From Bondarzewia mesenterica (taxonomy: Eukaryota > Basidiomycota > Agaricomycetes > Russulales > Bondarzewiaceae): a stretch of DNA of 64,000 nucleotides. The stretch spans positions 49,651-113,650 of the forward strand of contig SGPL01000034.1 in NCBI GenBank assembly GCA_004802705.1. The letters are read 5' to 3'. A program made the translations under genes and the position numbers. The first letter of the stretch is position 1. Every line of letters starts with the position of its first letter. Shown here piece by piece: positions 49,893-61,119 of the stretch. The notes under the pieces were generated by a model that was not told where the DNA came from, searched no databases, and saw only the letters and a list, made by a program, of their open reading frames with translations.

Positions 49893-52296
49893 TCAATTAA
49901 GAGCCGTCGTCCGACGGCTGGAGGTAGGTCTGCTGTGCGAAAAGGAAGACGGAGCCGCAGAAACCCATGAATTTGAATGCTGCCGCTGCTGCGAACGCAT
50001 CTGCGGTTCATTGGATGTCCTGCTACTATCCGAATTCGGGGTCGCGTACCCAGAGGTCCTGCCACGAAAATCGTCGCTGCTAGCATGACGATGGTGCCTA
50101 TGTCCCGGAGAAGAAAGACTGCCTTTGGTTTGATTGACACCGTCCGAGCTGTAACTGTTGGGAAGACTTCCTCGTGACGGAGAACCCAACGAGTTTTGAG
50201 AGTGCGAACGGTGGCCGTGCTGTTGACGCATGAACGGGGCAGCAGGTGGCAGCAATGGCATATCCATGACGTATTGGGGCATGATGGGCATCATGGTCAT
50301 GGTAGGAAAAATTGGTAGTGATGGGACAGGAGGGATGTTAGCCCAACCATAGGGATACATGAGCATGCGATCCGACCGTTGCGATGACTCGGATGCCATG
50401 GACGCTCGTCTGCTGTTCCGAACTTCACGAAGCCGAACGTCGTCAGACGAAGATTGCGTGAAATTGGAATGCATCGACGGCGGACGCGGAGAGGGACTAC
50501 CACTATTGGACCGGGAGATACTTTCAGCCTTTAAGCTGGAGGAGGACCCATCACGAGATCTTGGCAGGCTCAGGTAGGATTGGTCTGTGAGTCGTCGGGA
50601 ATCGTACAGTGGTCGAGCGTAGTTTGCTCGACCCCTCTTTTCCAACTCTCTTGATGAGCTGGACGATGGAATCGCATGCTGACTCTCGCGACGGAGCCTT
50701 GCAGCAGCCAGCTCGTCCGCATAGTGTTTCTTATTCCTCTCCTCCTCGGCAGCTCGCTTCTCCCGCTCGATGGCACGTTTTTCCTGCTCCCACTGTGCTC
50801 TTTCTTTCTCCCATTCTAGACGCTCGGCCTCGTGCCTTCGCCTCTCTTCCTCGGCCGCTCGTCGTTCCTGTTCTATCTTCAGGAATTGCGCCTTCTCCTC
50901 GCGGTTCTTCTTGTGGCGAAGTACGTAGCCAATAGGGACCTGGTCTTCCCTGTCGACTTCCGCGAAATGGACGCCCCTTTTAGGAGCAGGAGCAAGAGCA
51001 GGCGCAGGGACATTGTCGGCCATAACGGTACGAGACAGCAAAGGAACCGCCGCAACCGCCGCTGATGGAGGTTCGACTCGGTCACTCTCGTTCCGCAATG
51101 GGGAGGGCAGCGCTTTGTACTTGTGCGGAGCTTGTCGAGCCGTGACAGGCTGGGAAGCTGCATTGAGCAAGTCAGCGCTACTGTCAAATGTGATTGTATA
51201 AAGGGTATGGCTCACCGGACAGCTGTGATGAGCTGCTCGATGCCGATGATGTCGGCTCCCATGCCGCAATCTCCACATGAGGCTCCTCGACCTCATCACT
51301 TGTCACATCCGCCAACAATTCCAATCCCTCCGAAATTTCCAATGCCCAAACGCCGAAGCCCGACCCCTTGACGTGGGACCACCCGATCGCGCCCGTTGCC
51401 TCGCCAGCCATCCAAACGACTGTCCGCTCCTCGAAATACGGCCTGTTTATCCAGCGCTTCAGACCACGACTGTGGGGCGCAATGTGTCGCACGTCCGGGA
51501 ATGCACTCTCGTCGGGCTGAGGTAATGTGCGCCTGGTCGCGGCCGAAGCAGCCCGAGAACCGAACGCAGCCAGCGAGCGTCGCTCTGAGGGCGAGAGCTC
51601 TTGCTGCTGGATCCTACGGAGCAACCGCTTCTTATGTACTGTAGTCTCCATGGTTTCTTGAAAAAACAAGGATTGCCGCGAGTTGGACGAACGTGGGAAG
51701 AGCACAGACCCAGGACGGTAGAAGAGAGGGGATGGAGAGAATGCCGGAGCGACATTGTTCGTGGTCAACGCCTGAACAAACTCGATGGGAGTGAGGTTGG
51801 GAGCCATAGAGTTTGACGCTCGAACGCCCTCCGATTCCGAGGAGGAGGACTCGGAAATGTCTTCTTCCGACTCATGCCCCTCATGCTGGACACTCGCCGG
51901 CTTGGGAGGAAGGTGGGCCTCCAAAATAGGCTCAGTAGACCATTGGGGAGTCTGCATTGAGGTAGGATTCAGCGCGACTGGGTGTGGCTTGCCGCCCGTC
52001 CATGACAGCCAATTCTTGCGGGACGATGGCGGGATAGGAGGGTTCATTGGACTGGCACGCTCATCGTCAGGAGTGCGCAAGGAGGTTGATCCACTGGAAG
52101 ACGAGGAAGATGACTGAGCTTGGTCGAGCTTTGGGACGGGAGGTTCGGTTGCGACAGAGATGGGCGAGTTGTGCCGAAAGAGACGCGAGGACTTTCTCAG
52201 GGAGGGAGAGGGCTTGGGCTTTGGCAAGTCGGATCGAGAGCAGGACTTGTCCTTGTCGGAATGCCTGTTGTTGAAGATGGAGGCGATGCGACGCAT
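49893..52296 (-). CDS. fungal protein of unknown function with central coiled coil
   Basis: Exons 52296-51216 and 51157-49893 give 781 aa with a 58-nt GTGAGC...CAG intron. The N-terminus is Ser/Pro-rich and disordered. Around residues 285-335 lies an ordered segment, RGLKRWINRPYFEERTVVWM followed by GVWALEISEGLELLADVTSD, seen in related basidiomycete proteins. After VHFAEVDREDQVPIGYVLRH comes a charged coiled coil of about 90 residues (QERRAAEEERRRHEAERLEW...). The rest is Ser-, Gln- and His-rich, with a Met/Pro patch PTMTMMPIMPQYVMDMPLLP. No catalytic motif or membrane helix is visible. It may be a scaffold or cytoskeleton-linked protein; this is a guess from composition. Confidence 0.7.
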
Positions 52297-52672
52297 GCTT
52301 GAGGTATTATGAGGACAACGAGCAAGAGGATTGAATTGGGTGAGGGCTGAGAAAACTCAATGGCGCATAGTCCTGACCGAGAATTGACGCATGAGGTTGG
52401 TGAGAAACTCGGCTGGTGAATAGAGTCGATGGACCGTTAAGGAGTCGACTGGCAGGAGAGAAGACAAAGAGCGACAGTGGCCGTCGGGACGAGAGAAAAG
52501 GAGGGAGCAGACTCTGAGCCCAGCGGCGGCGAGGCTTTCGGACTTGACTGACAGTCAGGACCGTTGTGTGCAGACAGCCACAGTTCACAGTTCCCGGGTC
52601 ATTTCTGATTGGTAAAGCGTGTAAGCACCTGTAAGCACATGCTCCAAGTCACGGCGTTGCTCGCCGCAACAT
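52297..52672. other. intergenic, promoter of the coiled-coil gene and 3' region of rrn7
   Basis: This 376-bp stretch between tandem reverse-strand genes holds no gene. Confidence 0.45.
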
Positions 52673-55196
52673 CTATTCGACCCCTCCCCCTTCCTCGTCC
52701 TCTCGTTCTTGCCCTCGCTCGCGACTCTCCTTCCGTCGTATCCCGTCCCACCACCGCACCACCCGTCGCTCGTACTTCTCTGTCACCCCACACAAGTACT
52801 CCTCCGGCACCCCCGTCCACCGCGAAGCACGTTCCATCACGGCATCGTACGCGTCCGGCACCGTCCCTAGCACATCGCGCGAGTTATAAATAGTGTATTC
52901 TTCTCCTGGTTCCAGCTCCGCGTCATCCACAGGCACTGTTGCCCGCGACGCAGCCATCCTTCCTTTTTCCGCGTTCGTTCTCTCTGAGACCGTCTCTTTT
53001 GCGCTCAGCGGGAAGTATTGGTCGAGAACCCTCTCTCCTGCGCGCCCGTCAAGTCAAACAATGTCAGAGAATTGAATGTCCGCTCTGCGTACTGGACTGG
53101 CTATCTGGGCCTCCAATGAGCGCCTTTTCACAAAAATCAAGGTATTCGTCCATCATTGATTCGCTTAGATCCGCCGGGTGCCTGCGTCCAACAAATCAGC
53201 TCCACAGAACCATTAGACTTCGTCATACATACAAATTCGACCGCGCTGCGAAAACGCTCTCTTTGCTCTTCGAGTCCTCCTCGTTCAATTCCTTGATCAA
53301 CGCCAGGTATTCGCGCATTCGCGGCAACGCGCACGCAGGATCTCCAGCGTCTTTTGGTGTTCTAGCCACAAGGTCAGGCTAAGCGTCATCACGCGGCATA
53401 CGAACGAGCCACTCCTACCGTGCTTTACCATCCAAACCGTACACCATCTTGAGCACGACGATAACCGAAGCCGCAAGGGCGACTTCTGGCGGCACGTCAT
53501 CGTACTTGTGGCTCTCTGGATCACGTTTCCTAATTTTGAGTAGGCCTGGGGCTAGCGTATGATGCAACGTGAGCGGAAGGTTCAACACACGGGCGACGAT
53601 CTTGGTAAGGCTGTAAAGAACAGCTGGAAACCACGCCAACAGCTTGACATTCGGACACGTAAAGAGAAACCGATCGACACGTACGTGTACCGCCCATCGC
53701 GCGCACGGCACGCCACAAGATAGGGGCTGCATTCAGCTCCGGCGTGTATATCCCACGAGAAGCTAGCATTCGCCTCGCAAGACGAGACGAGAGGACTTGA
53801 AGAAATAGAGGTGTTGGAGCATACTAAATTCTCCATTGCTCTCATCGGGGCGATTGTTCGAGAAGCAGGATCGGACTCACCGGAGGCGTAAGCTGGTGAT
53901 ATTTATGTTTCGTGAGATGACGCATCATTTCTGGGGGGAGGTGACGGATGGGCTCCAGGTAGGGAAGGTCATGCGCCTCGATCAGCCTAAGGGGAAAAAG
54001 CGACCGTCAGTGTTTCGATTAGCACCCTTGACGCATATACGGAGTCTGCGGGCACATACCTTATTAGGTCCATGTAAATTATGGGGAGTCGTATAGTCCA
54101 GCACGCGAGGACCAACACCGCAATATTGCTCGCGGGCCCATCGTGCCTACCTGCAGCACTCTTGATCTTGCTTGTCCGCTTGTGCGGCTTCGGGCGCGGT
54201 TTGTCAGAAGCATCATCACCATGGTTGCCGTCCCCAACCGAACTGCTAGTCTCGGACAGATCGCGGAGGAGTTCGTCCATCTCGGGGTCTGTATCCCCTT
54301 CATCCGATTCAGATTCCTCTTCGGACTCCGAAGAAGACGAAGACGAGGACGAGGAGTCGTTTGACGTTTCATGCCCGTCCTTGTCGGATGACGGCTCCTC
54401 TCCGAGATCACTTTTCCCTTCATCCTTCTCTGGCTTTGTCCGAGCCAATTTTGGGTTGGCACTGTCATGAACACGTTTTGAAGGATTTCCGCCGACGTCT
54501 TGCTCGTGAAGCCACGGTTCAGGCGGTGGCGGTGACGGAAGAAGGCTGAGATGCAAAGCCCAAACATCTCTGCAAATGATCTATACCCTCCAAAACACAA
54601 GTCAGCATCCAACCATAAACACAGAGTGGCGAACAAGACGCGCCTCGAATTCCGGTGGGAGATCCCACAGCTTCGTCAACGCCGCCACCTGTTTCCGCAG
54701 GAGCATTTGCAAGCATTGAAAGTAATGGTACTGCGCCCTCGCACCGTGATACACTGTAAAATTTGCATGTCAGCCAAAGGCAATCACTGTGATCGAGGAG
54801 AGTAAAAAAATGCATAGTGTCAAAAAAACAAAAAGACGGAACATGACACGAACGTTTAGGATCCGCCTTGCTCCCATCCTCGCGCTTCTTCCTCCCGGAC
54901 TTGAGCGCACGCTTCCGCATCGTGTGCGGCCCAAAATCGCCCGCATCCGCCGTCTCGTTCCTGTAACTCTAACAAACCACACACAGAATAAACGTCGCCG
55001 CATCAGGATCCGCAATTCGTTATATTTTTTCCACATCGAAATAAAAGAGCAGAACAAAAAGGGGGACGGGAATCAATGAAGACGGAGTATGCCGCACCTG
55101 GAGGATGTGACCCTCGCTGCATATCACGAGCCCGCTTGCAGGCTCTTTGTGCCATTGTTTCGAACCGCATACGGGGCATCGTCTACGGGGCGCCAT
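52673..55196 (-). CDS. rrn7: RNA polymerase I core factor subunit Rrn7 / TAF1B
   Basis: Ten exons (55196-55098, 54968-54854, 54753-54644, 54580-54060, 53986-53881, 53823-53691, 53623-53429, 53350-53233, 53181-53093, 53037-52673) sum to 616 aa. The start MAPRRRCPVCGSKQWHKEPA with a later CSEGHIL is the Rrn7 zinc ribbon (B-reader region, TFIIB-like). Then come YHYFQCLQMLLRKQVAALTK, an acidic Ser-rich insert, and the cyclin-fold part with NIAVLVLACWTIRLPIIYMD, DLIRLIEAHDLPYLEPIRHL and PPEVALAASVIVVLKMVYGL. Rrn7 recruits RNA polymerase I to rDNA promoters with Rrn6 and Rrn11. The third intron appears to use a GC donor (GAG|GCGCGT), since this gives PPEFE-IICRDVWALHL; an alternative GT donor 9 nt downstream would add three residues. 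Confidence 0.82.
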
Positions 55197-55489
55197 GTCT
55201 TGCGGATGTGTTCAAGATTGTGCTGAGTCTTGGACTGGGTACTCAGTCTCCTTCGTGCCTCAGGATCCTACTGGGGGTTGTAGATCAAAAAGGCAATTGG
55301 ACAATTACAGACAATTACGTCGCGTGGGGTTTGAAATTTCGAGCCGCGCTCGCGCGCTGCCAGCGACTCGAATATTGCTTTCGAGCCCTCCGTCACACGC
55401 ACTGCAGGCTACTGCAGGGTGTGCGCTACGGTAAGCACCGCAAATTTCTTCTACGGCAGGCACTCGCGCAAAGAGCAGCTTTCTCCAGC
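55197..55489. promoter_or_regulatory. divergent promoter region, rrn7 / erj5
   Basis: This 293-bp gap between outward starts contains a truncated copy of the dispersed element (55244-55283). Regulatory elements of both genes must lie here. Confidence 0.35.
55244..55283 (+). repeat. dispersed element, truncated copy 3
   Basis: It starts at GTCTCC like the other two copies and shares CCTTCGTGCCTCAGGATCCT with 25910-25972, but lacks about 25 bases between them and ends in a segment (GGTTGTAG) that resembles the left half of copy 1. Confidence 0.4.
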
Positions 55490-56973
55490 ATGAAGCTCTT
55501 CTTTGTTCTCGCTCTGCTGGCCGTGCTGGCAACGGCGGTGCACGCGTAAGTCATCCCCGTCTCAACTGTCGTGTATGCATGTATGCTGAACACAGATATC
55601 CGGATTTGTTAGATGGACGAAAGTGAGTGAGATGTGAAGCTCGGTCGGGACGAGATTGTGACGTGCGGTCGTGCACAGGAAGACCATGAGATCTTCGACC
55701 TCGTGAGCGCCATCGAGGCAGCGGAAGGCGCGTAACGCTGGCATGTATTCCCTCTTTCCGTTGACCTAATAGTTCTTTCTTTTTCCAGGCAAGGGAACGA
55801 CGTTTTTACTCTTGGCTCGACGTATCCCCCACCGCGACCACCGCCGAAATCGCGCGCGCGTACCGCAAAAAGAGCATACAGCTCCAGTCCGTCCTCAACC
55901 CCTCCCCTCCAATTTTGAACGCGCCTTTGCTCACAGTCACACCGCTTCTGACAGTCCAGACAAAAACCCAGGCGTGAAAGGCATTCATGAGCGCTTTGCG
56001 CGACTGGGCGTCGTCTCCACCATCCTCCGGAACGATGAGGGACGCAAACGGTTCGTCGTTGACACCAAATTCTTAATTTCTCTGCTGTTCTGCTAGGTAA
56101 AAACAAAGCTGATGTGCATTCAATAGATACGACTTCTTCTACAAGAACGGCGTCCCACGATGGCGTGGGACGGGATACTACTACTCGCGTTTCCGTCCCG
56201 GTCTCGGCGTGCGTATGCACACTGTCTGGTGGATATGTCGTCACTCACGCGTTCCCGTTAACAGACCGTGATCAGCTTCCTCATCATCGCGAGTTCCGCA
56301 TTCCAATACGTCGCACAGCGCATCAACTACACGCGCGACATGGGCCGTATAGAGCATATCATCCGCGAGGCGAAGACGGCCGCGTGGGGACAGAGAATGT
56401 CACCCATCGAGGGACGGCGAAAGGTGCGTTTGCGTATCTCAATAGTTGCGGCTGTTCGATTGGGGTAAACGTGCGCTGTAACATGCATCAGGTGAGGGTG
56501 AATTTGGGTGGTGGGGCTCGCGTTGGCGAAGATGGGAATGTCGTGATGGGCAGGATGATCGACATGGTCGTCGATGGCAATGGTGACGTTTTCATGGTGC
56601 GTCGCAATGTGTCGTGTTGGCACACATTCACATACCGTGACGCTCTTTGCTTGCACGGCAGTTGGAGAACGGCGGGGAGCTCCATCCGGTAGGCGAGCAC
56701 ATCGCGACTGCGGCGTCGATTCGATCGACATGGTTCATCTCCCTGATGTCCTCGCTCCTTGGCAAGGCTCAGAAGCGTGTCTCTGGCGGAACACAGGGCG
56801 AGACGGATGATGTTGGATCGGACACGACAGATCCGGATATGCCTCCATTGGAAGGTTCCGTTGTGGAGAATGAGAACGCAGACCGAAGTCTCGGTGCAAG
56901 TGCACTGAAAGGGGCGAAGAGTGCGGCAGTAAAGGCTGGTGGGAGGAGACGTAAAGGTGGTAGGCGGCGATAA
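55490..56973 (+). CDS. erj5: ER-membrane J-domain protein Erj5 (one apparent frameshift)
   Basis: Nine exons (55490-55545, 55613-55622, 55679-55727, 55789-55886, 55955-56050, 56127-56208, 56265-56423, 56492-56596, 56662-56973) encode about 321 aa. A signal peptide [19 protein letters not shown] precedes the J domain: [46 protein letters not shown] with HPD intact, and [21 protein letters not shown] membrane helix follows ([15 protein letters not shown]). Erj5 assists Kar2/BiP in ER folding. Exon 2 is 10 nt. Intron 3 starts with GC (GAAG|GCGCGT). At 55803-55807 a run of five T breaks the frame; four T would give the conserved GTTFYSW, so a homopolymer sequencing error is likely. The C-terminus is basic (RRRKGGRRR). 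Confidence 0.85.
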
Positions 56974-57846
56974 TGTGATCGGGGAGGATGGTGGGGTTGA
57001 TAGTCTGCGACAGCTTTTGCATTTTGTTAGAGGTACTTATCATAATGCCAATCGTTTTCAGTAGTTGAGGCGGCCTTGCCTGAATAAAGCAGGCGAACGA
57101 TGCTAAAGTAGGCTATGTTACGGACACATGCACTGTGCGTCAAAAACATTGATGCATATGTTTCTGGGGAGACGCACAAGTTTTCAAGCGGGCCGAGACA
57201 CCGACGACCGGTGTGTAGGAAATTCATGAGGCCAGTTGTCGATAGCTGTAGATCTGCCAGACCTGGCATGGAAGAAACGAGGCAGCAGGGACGAAGGAAA
57301 GAGAAAAAATGGAGACGATACCGGAAGCAAAATGCTATGTGGTGACAGGAAAGAGGATCAGATGACGAGCAATGCAGAGACAAGTAAATTTGACCATCCG
57401 ATGCGGAAGGTATGTCGTCCGGGCGGAGGCCATCGATGCACCGATGAAGAGCTGGCTAGAGCTGGACCGCGTCGGCCGAGATGGCTTAGGATTTTTTTCG
57501 GCAGAGTGATGGAAGAGGTGTGAACAAGTGAGGAGACCTCCGAGAGGGCTGGCAGACACGTCGAGGAGACAGCGATGGGATTTGAGCGCTTGAACGCTGA
57601 GCACGAGGAGATCAACCGGGAGAGACGAGTCGAGAGCGGGTCAAGGGGCTGCAAACACAGAACAGCGGACGGAGGCCAGCTCTATATATCGCCGTCTCGG
57701 GGCTCCTGCAGCCTTATCGGTCCAATCAAAAGCTGCGGAATGCCGTGCCTCTGCACAAACAGGCGTACACAGCACTGGAAAACTGTTTCTTTAACTTGCC
57801 GTCCCGTCTTCACCGTCTCTCCATCTCCATCTCCCTCTCATTCTCC
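56974..57846. other. intergenic, erj5 3' region and glutamine synthetase promoter
   Basis: This 873-bp stretch between tandem genes shows a TATA-like CTATATAT (57682-57689) and a CCAAT box (57722-57726) upstream of the start at 57847, with C/T-rich sequence right before the ATG. No other gene is seen. Confidence 0.4.
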
Positions 57847-59144
57847 ATGGCCTACCATTACAATCCTGCTCTCCTCGCCCCTTATCTTGCTCTTTCCCAG
57901 GGCGACAAGGTACAGGCCGAGTGTATGTTTTTTTTCGACATCATTTCTCGTCGCATTCTGATCTCATCTGCAGATGTGTGGATCGACGGCGATGGTGGTC
58001 TCCGATCCAAGACTACCGTTGGTTTTCCTTTCTTTCTCCATCCCCCCAGCTGGCACTCACCTCCGGCAAACAGACTGTCCACGAGAAGGTGACCGACATT
58101 GGTCAACTTCGCATCTGGGACTTTGACGGCTCTTCCACCAACCAAGCTCCGGGTCATGACTCCGATGTCTATCTCCGCCCCGCTGCCATCTTCAAGGATC
58201 CTTTCCGTGGCGGCGACAACATCCTCGTCCTCGCCGAGACCTACAACAACGATGGTACCCCCAACATGACCAACTTCCGCGCCCACGCCAAGAAGGCCAT
58301 GGATCTCGCAAAGGACTCCGTCCCTTGGTTCGGTATCGAGCAGGAGTACACCCTCTTCGACGTCGATGGCACTCCCTTCGGTTGGCCAAAGGGTGGTTTC
58401 CCTGGTCCTCAGGGTCCCTACTATTGCGGTGCCGGTATGTTCTCAGCGCTTATGACTCCCTTCTCTTGGACTTAATAGCCTTCTTCCCCACACTCCAGGC
58501 ACCGGCAAGGTCTTCGCCCGTGACCTCATTGAGGCTCACTACCGTGCCTGCCTCTACGCCGGGGTCAACATCAGCGGTATTAACGCGGAGGTTATGCCTT
58601 CCCAGTGGGAGTTCCAGGTCGGCCCTTGCGAGGGTATCTCCATGGGTGACCACCTCTGGATGGCCCGCTACCTCCTCGTCCGCGTAGCCGAGCAGTGGGG
58701 CGTCAAGGTCTCCTTCCACCCCAAGCCCCTCCAGGGCGACTGGAACGGTGCCGGCTGCCACACCAACTACTCCACCAAGGTGATGCGCGAGCCTGGAGGC
58801 ATGAGGCACATCGAGGCTGCCATCGAGAAGCTCTCCAAGCGCCATGACGAGCACATCGCCGTCTACGGTGAGGACAACGACCTCCGTCTTACTGGCCGTC
58901 ACGAGACGGGCCACATTGGCGCATTCTCTTCGGGCGTTGCCAACCGTGGTGCATCTATCCGCGTCCCAAGGCACGTCGCTGTTCAGGGCTTTGGCTACCT
59001 CGAGGACAGGCGCCCCGCCTCCAACATTGGTACGCTCTTCTTTTCTTCGTCCACTCTCGTTTTGAGCGCTCATGCTCGTCCCATCTTCTAGACCCTTACC
59101 GTGTGACGGGCATCATCATCGAGACCACCCTCCTTGACAAATAG
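57847..59144 (+). CDS. gln1: glutamine synthetase
   Basis: Five exons (57847-57922, 57974-58017, 58074-58434, 58499-59029, 59092-59144) give 354 aa, the standard eukaryotic GSII length. The beta-grasp part has [15 protein letters not shown] and [20 protein letters not shown]; the catalytic part has [66 protein letters not shown] and RVPR. The enzyme makes glutamine from glutamate, ammonia and ATP in the cytosol and is normally under nitrogen control. The second intron (58018-58073) has an early AG after a C run; using the later acceptor gives a usual 56-nt intron and the family sequence TTTVHEKV. Codon use is strongly C-ending, as expected for a highly expressed gene. Confidence 0.97.
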
Positions 59145-59455
59145 ATATGGATCTTGAGGGATCGTGGATCGTAGAGCAGTAATATTGTTCTATCACGACG
59201 GAGAAGTTTTGTCTTGTTTTTCTTTGTATGTGCCCCCGGGAATCAACAACAGTAATAGCAGTCTACAGCCAGGAAGCCTGGAGTTGTCTGGTGATTGTAC
59301 GCATTTTTTTNNGTGAAGGACCGTGCTTTCGACGAATGAAGCGGTCTGCAAAAAAAAGAAAAAGGGAACTCACCGAGTTATAATCTGATACTTAGATACA
59401 TGTTGGATACATGCCAATTTCAAGGTGTCATGTTTGCAACATTTGTCTACGTTAA
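59145..59455. other. intergenic, gln1 3' region
   Basis: This 311-bp stretch includes an NN at 59311-59312 after a T run. No gene is seen before the tRNA. Confidence 0.45.
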
Positions 59456-59526
59456 GCATTAATGGGGCAGTGGTAACCTGGGTCGTTGCCATCGACNCGC
59501 CGGGGGTTTGATTCCCTCTTAATGCA
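59456..59526 (+). tRNA. tRNA-Gly (anticodon GCC), possibly degenerate
   Basis: A 71-nt cloverleaf fits. The 7-bp acceptor is GCATTAA/TTAATGC with A as discriminator. The D arm contains AGTGGTA with three stem pairs. The anticodon stem is GGTCG/CGACN with loop TTGCCAT (anticodon GCC), and the T stem is GGGGG/CCCTC with loop TTTGATT. The central part (CGTTGCCATCG) resembles yeast tRNA-Gly(GCC), and no intron is present. Two oddities: the N at 59497 lies in the anticodon stem (C would pair), and position 56 in the T loop is T instead of the near-invariant C, which also weakens the B box (GGTTTGATTCC). It may be a diverged or decayed copy. Confidence 0.65.
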
Positions 59527-59678
59527 CTGAGCCATTCGGTGTTACGACACATTTTATCGCAAAAATCGCAAGACAAAACCAGTTCTCCAAGGACCAAGTT
59601 GAAATCTTGGAATTAACATGACTGATACTACTTCCAAACTATATTCAAACTATATCTGGTGTGCCTGTCGTCCACCAT

Positions 59679-59890
59679 GACCTTTTTTTGCTCCACTGTC
59701 TTTCCGCCCTGCTCCGCGACCGTGCTGCAGGACTTGCCGCTGTGGCTGTGTGGTGTCATTTGTGCTTTCTGCTCTGCTCCGCGACCTTTTTTGCCCCACT
59801 GTCTTTCCACCGTGCTCCGCGACCGTGCTGCAAGACTTGCTGCTGTGGCTGTGTGGTGTCGTTTGTGCTTTCTGCTCTGCTCCGCGACCG
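59679..59890. repeat. tandem duplication, ~103-bp unit, two copies
   Basis: The segment GACCTTTTTTTGCTCCACTG at 59679 recurs, slightly changed, at about 59782. CACTGTCTTTCC occurs at 59694 and 59797, a 103-bp period, and CTGCTCTGCTCCGCGACC closes each unit. A short third partial copy (GCGACCGTGTGGTGCGACTT) follows. The repeat is open in several frames. Confidence 0.7.
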
Positions 59891-59917
59891 TGTGGTGCGA
59901 CTTGCTGTTTTTGGTGG

Positions 59918-60906
59918 GAGGGGGCAGCGGATCTATTCATTCGCTGCGGGCGATAGCGACCTCGAAGCATGCGTTTATGTGTATGTTCCTCCTGGCGAAG
60001 CTGCTCCTGAAGATGGAACGTACTTCGTCTGCGCTCGTCTTGGTTTATCAGCTGTTGAGACAGTTGATAACGATGCTGACGACAGTGAGCGACGGAATGA
60101 CAGTGGAAAAGCAGCTGCGACGGTGCAGTATTTGGAATTATTTGTTTCTGATGTACGCCTTCCCATTGTTTGCTTGCGAAATCATATTCATGTTTTCCTG
60201 TAGACCATGAGGGCTTTACCTTTACATGTTCGGTTCGCAGAGTACACAATATCCTGTGGTAAGGCCGATCAGATGCCCTCTGATATTGCTGATGACCGAG
60301 GTTTCGACATGAGTATTTCTCAGTGGATGGGAGGCGGTACCCGTGATGTGCGGCTCCGCTTCTACATTCTGGATACTCCTAAATTTTCGAAGACGAGGAT
60401 TCCTGGAATCAACACGTCTCTTTCTGTGGCTGGCCATCTCTTCGATGTTCGCGATGGCCGGTGCTTCGTGCACCCTTGCGACGTCGGCCTAGGTCCTATC
60501 GTTGCAAACGTACTGTTGATCACCTTGTTCTGTATATCGTGGAGCTGCTCTAGGTAGCAGCCCAGTCGGAGATCAACTTGGAGGTTTTGTCGAGCGGTGA
60601 GCTTAGCGCGCACAAATTGGAGTGGCATTCCGAGGCACGCGGAGAGAAGGAGGTAGTGGTATGGATAAAAAGAAAGGCTCATGTCGAGCACGTGACGGGG
60701 GTGTCGATGAGATTGCGGCAACTATATCTTGCGGACGGAACTGACCTTCTCGCTTGCAGAAACTCTTCGAAACTTGAAATTGGTATGGAATGGCCCTGCA
60801 CTTTATCTATAACTGCCTGTACTTGGGCAAGAGTGACTTCAATCTCATCAGACATACCAGAGACCTATGTGTTGGGTATGATGGAAGTCAAGGTCTTAGG
60901 TGAGTA
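59918..60906 (+). CDS. hypothetical protein, spliced, start unresolved
   Basis: A forward frame entering from the tandem repeat reads YSFAAGDSDLEACVYVYVPP and EDGTYFVCARLGLSAVETVD. It continues through two introns (60153-60203 and a short 60510-60553) into PLHVRFAEYTISCGKADQMP, MGGGTRDVRLRFYILDTPKF, SLSVAGHLFDVRDGRCFVHP, and then SEINLEVLSSGELSAHKLEW. The joined frame is coherent and looks like a folded beta-rich protein, but I do not recognise the family. The 5' end is unclear because the frame runs back into the 103-bp repeat; the 3' end near 60906 is also provisional, since another intron may follow REKKEV-like residues at about 60650. Confidence 0.4.
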
Positions 60907-61119
60907 AGTCACGGTGGTAACTGATGCTCCGCACAAGAGCCGTTGATCTTATCTTATCAGCATCTTCGGTGTTGTCCGACTCGGCGTCACGCGTCACGAC
61001 TGAGTAATTCACCATGGCTGACAAGAAACTTTTCACTGTTTTCAGTGTTGAAAATCTTTATTGTACATAGGGAGGTAACGGCTTCAACATCGTGTACAAA
61101 TTATCTGTAAAATCCGAAT

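Noticed and set aside
50600..51070. Forward-strand frames opposite the coiled-coil gene
   Set aside because: Antisense frames kept open by the repetitive Glu/Arg codons of the coiled coil.
58018..58052. A 32- to 35-nt intron ending at the first AG after the C run in gln1
   Set aside because: Too short, and the later acceptor at 58073 gives a normal 56-nt intron and the conserved protein sequence.
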